Source: Bugula neritina
Lineage: Eukaryota; Bryozoa; Gymnolaemata; Cheilostomatida; Bugulidae
Assembly (NCBI GenBank): GCA_964035545.1
Contig: OZ037767.1
Location: forward strand, 2,984,680-3,048,679
Direction of reading: 5' to 3'
DNA: 64,000 nucleotides
Position numbers and translations under genes: made by a program. Below the pieces are notes generated by a model. The model did no database searches. It was given only the letters and a program-made list of their open reading frames with translations, and was not told where the DNA came from. Each line of letters opens with the position of its first letter. The stretch's first letter is position 1. This document shows positions 57,996 through 64,000 of the stretch, piece after piece.

Positions 57996-58189
57996 TTATA
58001 CAGTTGTTGACAAGATTGGCATATTTTCTGCAATATCAACATCAACATCTAAAGCTTTAGTTTGAGTAGTGTCAGAAGATATGAACACGATACGCTCTAT
58101 TTGTGTGCTATACGCTACATGAGTAAGGTCTATTGTTAACATCGGATGTGGGGCTGTGACACTGCAAGTCCTACAATCATTATAAAGAT
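57996..58189 (-). CDS. Orphan terminal coding exon, possible F5/8-type or F-lectin-like fragment
   Basis: Open frame ending in TAA at 57996-57998, with candidate acceptors at 58190-58191 and 58171-58172. It reads TCSVTAPHPMLTIDLTHVAY, then STQIERIVFISSDTTQTKAL, then DVDVDIAENMPILSTTV and stop. The pattern CSVTAxHPMLTIDL followed by IERIVFI resembles the 'W-x-x-VDL...V..V' core of discoidin/F-type lectin beta-sandwiches, but no full domain is seen. I found no matching upstream exon, so it may be the end of a gene I missed or a pseudogene fragment. Confidence 0.4.
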
Positions 58190-58404
58190 CTGTTTACAAA
58201 TACCAACGTATACAAAAGTTCACGAAAAATAATAATTATATCAAGCTACTCGATTTAAACAATGAATTGTGCTGAGACATAATGAAAGACATTTAATGTT
58301 TGACATCAACACTAACAGCAAAGGAACTGCTGTCTTTCTGGCAGCTAATCTACCGGTCTGAGAAAATGTCATTGTGTAGCAACAGATTTTAGGTAAGAAT
58401 GGCA

Positions 58405-58610
58405 CACTTATGCTAAATTTGTCCAAACTCAAACCTCCGCCCCCAAACGCAAACTCCCCACTCTAAACCCAAATTTCTTACCCCAACCCCAAACCCCAAT
58501 ATTGAAAATGTGGCATTTTTATTTAGTTTCCCATTTGCCATTATTGCCTGTGCCATATTTTTACCTGTGCCACATTTTTACCTGTGCAATTTTTACTGGA
58601 CACCCTAATA
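58405..58610. repeat. Dispersed repeat, copy 1
   Basis: Shares tgctaaatttgtccaaactc, cctccgcccccaaac and attgaaaatgtggcat with 60690-60790 (with divergence). It contains tandem tttttacctgtgccaca units. It directly precedes the 55-bp minisatellite. Confidence 0.6.
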
Positions 58611-58611
58611 A

Positions 58612-59372
58612 CTATTATACTGTGATATACTACAGTATTTTATTATACTGCTATATACTTAGTGTGTTATTATGCTGCTGTATACTATAGGATGCTATTA
58701 TACTGCTATATACTTAGTATGTTATTATGCTGCTGTATACTATAGGATGCTATTATACTGCTATATACTTAGTATGTTATTATGCTGCTGTATACTATAG
58801 GATGCTATTATACTGCTATATTCTTAGTATGCTATTATGCTGCTGTATACTATAGGATGCTATTATACTGCTATATACTTAGTATGTTATTATGCTGCAG
58901 TATACTATAGGATGCTATTATACTGCTATATTCTTAGTATGCTATTATGCTGCTGTATACTATAGGATGCTATTATACTGCTATATACTTAGTATGTTAT
59001 TATGCTGCTGTATACTATAGGATGCTATTATACTGCTATATACTCAGTATGCTATTATGCTGCTGTATACTATAGGATGCTATTATACTGCTATATACTT
59101 AGTATGTTATTATGCTGCTGTATACTATAGGATGCTATTATACTGCTATATTCTTAGTATGCTATTATGCTGCTGTATACTATAGGATGCTATTATACTG
59201 CTATATACTTAGTATGTTATTATGCTGCTGTATACTATAGGATGCTATTATACTGCTATATACTTAGTGTGTTATTATGCTGCTGTATACTATAGGATGC
59301 TATTATACTGCTATATTCTTAGTATGTTATTATGCTGCTGTATACTATAGGATGCTATTATACTGCTATAAA
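58612..59372. repeat. 55-bp minisatellite, about 14 copies
   Basis: Head-to-tail copies of a 55-bp unit, each holding tatactgctatatacttagt, atgttattatgctgctgtat and actataggatgctat. The variants are few: tattcttagt for tatacttagt, and gct for gtt. Confidence 0.95.
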
Positions 59373-60639
59373 ACACATTATTATATTGCTATACCGTTAA
59401 GGTGTGGTACACCTGTGACTTGTGAGCCATTACCCACTACCCATTCATGTTGAACATTGACACCGGTGCTTCAAAATCTACTTGGAATTTTGTCACGATT
59501 AGCGTATAAAACTCTTTGAATGATCAATTCCTACTTCAACAGGTAATGCTTTGTTGATGAATAATTGAGATAAGTATTAGACCTTGAACTGCATGTATCT
59601 ATTTTAGACTAGTTTCACACTACTATGATTAGATAGTGCCGATCAAACTCAGACTATAAAACTATGTATATTCAGAAAAAAAGCTATAGTTGCTAATAGC
59701 TACTACAATAAAATCTCCCTTTATGCAAAAGTTTCCATTCAAGCCCTAAGTCTTAAATTTGTAGCACCAATTCATTTATAGCTAGAAGCCAGTTTTCACC
59801 AGGATTCTCTGGGACTGTCATAATTAAATAACGACGTTTACGAGGAGTTATTACTCCTTTTGAGTATTATTCTGAAATCGCCTGATCAAGTTATCACAAT
59901 ACAAAAGTTTTTACGAGTGGCTTTTACAATGCATATGCAACCCAGAGAAATTTCAACTTGGTCAAATTGAATTTCTGACTGAAAATTGTAAAGGTATAAA
60001 CGCAACTTCAGTCTAAATCGTAGGGAACACAAGTAATGACTTTGACTATTGGGTTCATAATTAAGGTTATTACCACTAAATTATGCTAAAACAATATACA
60101 ATATATAAAGTTATTAGAAATATTATCACCTATAATCTCTATACAGCACTTATCAACATATTATGGTTTTCCCAAGGATTATATTACATAATACTTGACA
60201 AGGAGAGGCTTTGCATACATATACTATTATTTTATATACATGCATGTCATTGTTTCTCAACAACATCTCCAAATTAAATCCCTTAAGAGACTGTAATACT
60301 AACAGATCTATTTTGAGGCTCATGAATAGTAAGTAAAATCTAGTAACACACTATTCGGCTTCACCACAACATTCTAGCTTAAGTCATAATAACAGGATAT
60401 ATGTGGAACAAGCCACCACCACAACAATATTATTAAAATTATTCTAGTTACATCTTACTCTACTATTTCCCCAGTGTTGAGAAATTCTTATACGTGGGAA
60501 ATATGGAAATGTTTCAGGTCTACAAATAGCCTAGCATTAGTGGCAGTCAATAAAAACAGAGCTGTTACTACTATGTTTACACTCAGTAACACACTTTACA
60601 GCTGAATTATCTGATTTTAGATAAAAATGACACTGGTAA

Positions 60640-60790
60640 AGATGGCACAGGTAACAATGGCACAGGTAATAATAGTACAAATAGAAAATTAAGTAAAAAT
60701 TGCACACCGATGTTAAATTTGCCCAAACCCTCAAACCCCTCCCCCCCAAAAAAAAATTGAAAATGTGCCATGTTTACCTGCTTTTCCATT
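60640..60790. repeat. Dispersed repeat, copy 2
   Basis: Diverged relative of 58405-58610: tgttaaatttgcccaaaccc, a C run, then attgaaaatgtgccatgttt and acctgcttttccatttgtgc. Upstream lie ggcacaggtaacaatggcac units, in the opposite sense to the cctgtgcca units of copy 1. Confidence 0.55.
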
Positions 60791-61929
60791 TGTGCAAGAA
60801 TGTGGGACAAAAATGGATAATTTTGAAATGTTATGGACTGTTTAAAATACATTTCATGCTTTTAACTAGCAATAGTTGAAAAGCTGTTTAGACTTATGGA
60901 AAGTTTCAGATAGATGGTTTCAGTGAATTTTGTATTGCAAAGAACTGGTACAGCCAGATAAAAAATCTTGACCACTGTCTAATTTTATTACTAGAATTGC
61001 TACTTAAATTTTAGGCAGATAAAGGTAAGAGTGCAAACAACGGTGACCCTTGAACTCTCTCAATATATGGCAGATTAGCTCATAATTATATCTTTATTTT
61101 TTGCTCCTTCCCAGTAACTTTTAATACAGTAATAATTTAATAAGATAATATAGATGGCATTTAGCAAGAATTAAATTACTGAAAATAGAAAGACTCGAAA
61201 AATCTACACACTTCTTCACTATGTTGGTTGTGGCATTGTTTGTATATAAACACCCCTTGGCTAGCTGTAGCCACTACAATTCTAACAAATATAATTATTA
61301 GATTTGAGTTGGAAAAATACTACTAAATAAAGCAATAAAGCTTATAGTAAATTTTATAGTAATAATTCTTTTAATTACAAAAAAATACAAATTATTCTCC
61401 TAATAACTTAATAAGATGGAGTTTATCCACCTGGTAGAAAATTAATCCATCAAGAATTTTAGTAGAAATGGTAATTAACCACAATAACAAGTAATATAAA
61501 TTTAGCATACTATAGCTTGGGTAAAGTAAAGGGGTGGTGGAGGTACATTTCGATATAGTGTTTAGAAACTAAGCTAACGTATGGCTACACCTGCAGATGA
61601 TTTCATAAAATAATGGAACTTTTTAAGGATATCTGTTGAGTAACATACGAACTACCAGGCATGCAGCTCTGGAAGCTTATTATTCATCAAAAACGTCTTC
61701 AATTTAGTCATTAGTCATTCAGCTATTACTTCATCCTAAACTTGTACTTGTACTAAATATTTCAAGTTTCTAGACAATTACAATTTAAATTTCCAGGCTA
61801 CAGGGTAGAGAGCTTAACCTCCCGAAAGGTAATAATTTTTAGTAAACAACTTCCATGGCTAAGCCTGTAGCCAAATCACTCCAATGCAGTAAGATCAAAG
61901 GACTTCTATATCTACATAACGTCACGTGT

Positions 61930-62060
61930 ATATACGCTGTCGCTGACATGTATACATAACTGGCATTACCCCTCGACAGCGTAGGTGCCGTGCTTGCTGG
62001 CAACCATTCATCAACACAAAGCTGGCCGGCCGTGAGACTATATAAACGCATACTTGCTAC
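61930..62060. promoter_or_regulatory. Possible promoter patch with TATA box
   Basis: A locally CpG-rich stretch (cgctgtcgctgac, ggccggccgtgag) in very AT-rich surroundings ends in ctatataaacgc at about 62038, a good TATA match on the plus strand. No gene start is tied to it, so the call is weak. Confidence 0.25.
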
Positions 62061-63347
62061 ACTACATTACGTAAATATAATATTGCTGCTAGTCAAAGGC
62101 CTGAGCAATAATAAAAACAAATATTTTATTTATTGTTATGTCTCACAACTTATTTAGTTATCAAATGTGAGTCTTTGAATAGACTTGCGTAGCTATTAAA
62201 GAAAGCATAGTGCTTGCGTATGAGGCATTGCTTTTATCTTAAATTGTTAGAACTCTGCAAGGAGACATTCCTTAACTGGCTTATATTGTGCTAATTATAG
62301 TAGAGTGAAATAGCAAAATATCACGTAGCATAATTATATACCAGTAAATTGCAACTATTTGCTAATTGTTAATCAAATATTTTATATTTGCTTATAATAA
62401 TTATATTACATTAGTATCGCTTTGCATTAAATAACATTGCTTTTTAAAATAAGTTATTTCAACATTAGCGTGTATTTATTGTAAAGATGAAAATTTTAAG
62501 AAAGACATAAAAAAGTAGTCTCTATAAAAACTATAAAAGAAAACACACAATTGAGCAGGATTGGCAGGTGTTGAAAAATATTAGTATATAATATGATACG
62601 TTAAATCTTTTATATAGAAAGATTCAAGAAGTACATAAAACTTTGCAGCACTAAATAACAATGGAAGCCACACGACTAGACTATAGTATTGAGAGGGACA
62701 TATGCACTCATTGAGGCAATATTGTATCTCCTGAGATGTAACTCAAAGGCTCTGGTATTATCTGGCCAATAGACAATTCCATCGCCAGTCTTAATCTTAT
62801 TTTTATCTCACTGTACTCAGTTAATATGAAACAGCAGATTATATCTAATAAAATTATTACCTTGGTGGACACATTCATTTTAATAATTACTAATTGCTAT
62901 TATTTTATGCTTTTAGTAATTTGTGGTAGTCTCCATTACCGCTAATGTTGGGGTCAATAGCTGGTCAGGATGAAAACATTCTTATAATAAGCCTACAAGC
63001 TGAGGAATTGTCTCCACATACACTGAAAGATCCTACCTAGTTAATGGGATGTAGTAGGCTATTGAGCATTGCCCATGATACAAACAGGAAGGGCTAATGA
63101 GCATGCCCATGATGCAAACAGGGAGTGCTGCTATAAACTAAAACCAAACAAGTTCTATCCAATGAGACTGGTTAATAAAACGCTGACAACCTCTTCATCT
63201 ATAAAAACTTTTTCGTGCCAGCCCTGTAGGAGCAGTTTTAAAATATATGTGTCAGCATTTGATTGGTAGATGTCTCTCTATGACCTTATTTGATTGGAAG
63301 ATCTTAAAATATTGTCTAAACTATAAGTGAATGTTATAGAAAGAATA

Positions 63348-64000
63348 TCATCCAATAGAGCGATGTGAGCTTTCAGCTAATGGTGACAGCTTTTTGAGAG
63401 GCCTACTTAAGGCGTTCTGATTATAGCCTTCTGTCCATATCACATTAGACTTGCTTAGCAGCCTCTGCCTGAATGGAGACATGTAATCTTGTAAGGTACG
63501 AAAAGACCGTGACGGTATGTGACCAATATTGTCCCATGAACCAACCTGCAACACATGCACAACATAGAAGACAACTCCCAATAATGTTTGCTGAAATTCC
63601 AAAGCCACTCATAAAATGAATATTCAGCTATTTCATAAAACAAGCCACGATTTTTATGTACAATTGTGCTTGATTCTGATTTTGAAAATCTATTGTTGTG
63701 AGTTTTTCCAGAAAAGATTCACAAAATAATATAATAAAAAGAAAATAAAAATAAACAGAAAGCTTCTGTTGTTTGAAGGATGTGAAATCACGGAAAAGTA
63801 TGTCAGGAATCTTAATCTCAACTATTTTTAGCGATTTTCAAGCTGAAATCAGATTAATTCAAAAAGCTTAGTGACTGTGATAATATTTAATATCTTTATC
63901 TCTTATGTGTTTACTCATTACATAACTTGTACCTTGGCCTGTGAGGACCATTTGAGGGTCTGATGAAAGACCGGGCTGGTGCTGCCGTGAGAAGGCTGGT
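63348..64000 (-). CDS. Tau/MAP2/MAP4-type microtubule-binding protein, C-terminal end (partial)
   Basis: Two exons: 64000-63933 (continues beyond the window) and 63545-63348 (TGA stop), joined phase 0 with donor gtacaa and acceptor gttgcag; 87 codons visible. The joined sequence SPVFHQTLKWSSQAK then VGSWDNIGHIPSRSF aligns with tau repeats of the form V-x-SK(C/I)GS-x-x-N-I-x-H-x-P. In the known family these repeats bind along microtubule protofilaments. The usual PGGG is missing (PSRS instead). The repeat is followed by a basic and Ser/Leu-rich tail ending SSHRSIG, as in the tau C-terminus. Other repeats must lie to the right. A MAPT-like ancestor gene is the best guess, as invertebrates usually have one. 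Confidence 0.75.

Larger units (their letters stand above)
59373..63347. other. Intergenic, AT-rich, before the tau-like gene
   Basis: No supported coding exon. It includes a second dispersed-repeat copy (60640-60790), and a CpG-containing patch with a TATATAAAC motif near 62040. Confidence 0.5.

Noticed and set aside
59770-59890. Minus-strand frame GVITPRKRRYLIMTVPENPG
   Set aside because: Coding-looking, but in-frame stops close it on both sides and no acceptor gives the right phase.

Overview
The window reads as nuclear DNA of an intron-rich, AT-rich bilaterian invertebrate. All genes are split by GT-AG introns, coding exons are short (27-593 bp), there are no operons or ribosome-binding sites, and the spaces are full of (TA)n tracts, minisatellites and tRNA-derived SINEs. 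The gene content (thyrostimulin alpha GPA2, FRMD6/Willin, a tau/MAP-type repeat protein, LRRC74, RMDN) is animal and bilaterian. A lophotrochozoan-like marine invertebrate is my guess; the sequence does not settle the phylum.

I rebuilt the genes by joining exons by hand and checking reading phase at every junction. Left to right: (1) the 3' end of an unrecognised single-pass membrane protein (+, 1-2669); (2) PQBP1 (-, 3449-5774); (3) SMIM12 (+, 7805-9197) with a tandemly duplicated first coding exon; (4) LRRC74 with two good EF-hands (+, 10541-22726); (5) GPA2, the thyrostimulin alpha subunit (-, 25260-27777); (6) an RMDN2/3 (PTPIP51-like) gene (-, 32895-37583); (7) dynactin p27 DCTN6 (+, 39781-42500); (8) an FRMD6/Willin FERM protein with a PPxY motif (-, 43623-53419); (9) an orphan terminal exon (-, about 57996-58189); (10) the 3' end of a tau/MAP2/MAP4-type microtubule-binding protein (-, 63348 to beyond 64000). 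The genes are unrelated housekeeping or signalling genes and not a cluster. PQBP1/SMIM12 and RMDN/DCTN6 are divergent pairs, and both intergenic spaces carry the same kind of degenerate trinucleotide low-complexity DNA.

The accessory DNA holds the most unusual signals. A perfect 95-bp-arm palindrome lies between two (TA)n tracts in an RMDN intron, and each arm folds by eye into a complete type I hammerhead ribozyme. A 33-bp minisatellite repeats the splice-donor end of an RMDN exon. A 22-bp minisatellite of about 65 copies abuts a 1.05-kb element with 27-bp terminal inverted repeats. SMIM12 has two alternative membrane-spanning first exons separated by a possible 43-nt intron that would also splice in frame. 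Gene models are by-eye predictions without transcript or database support.
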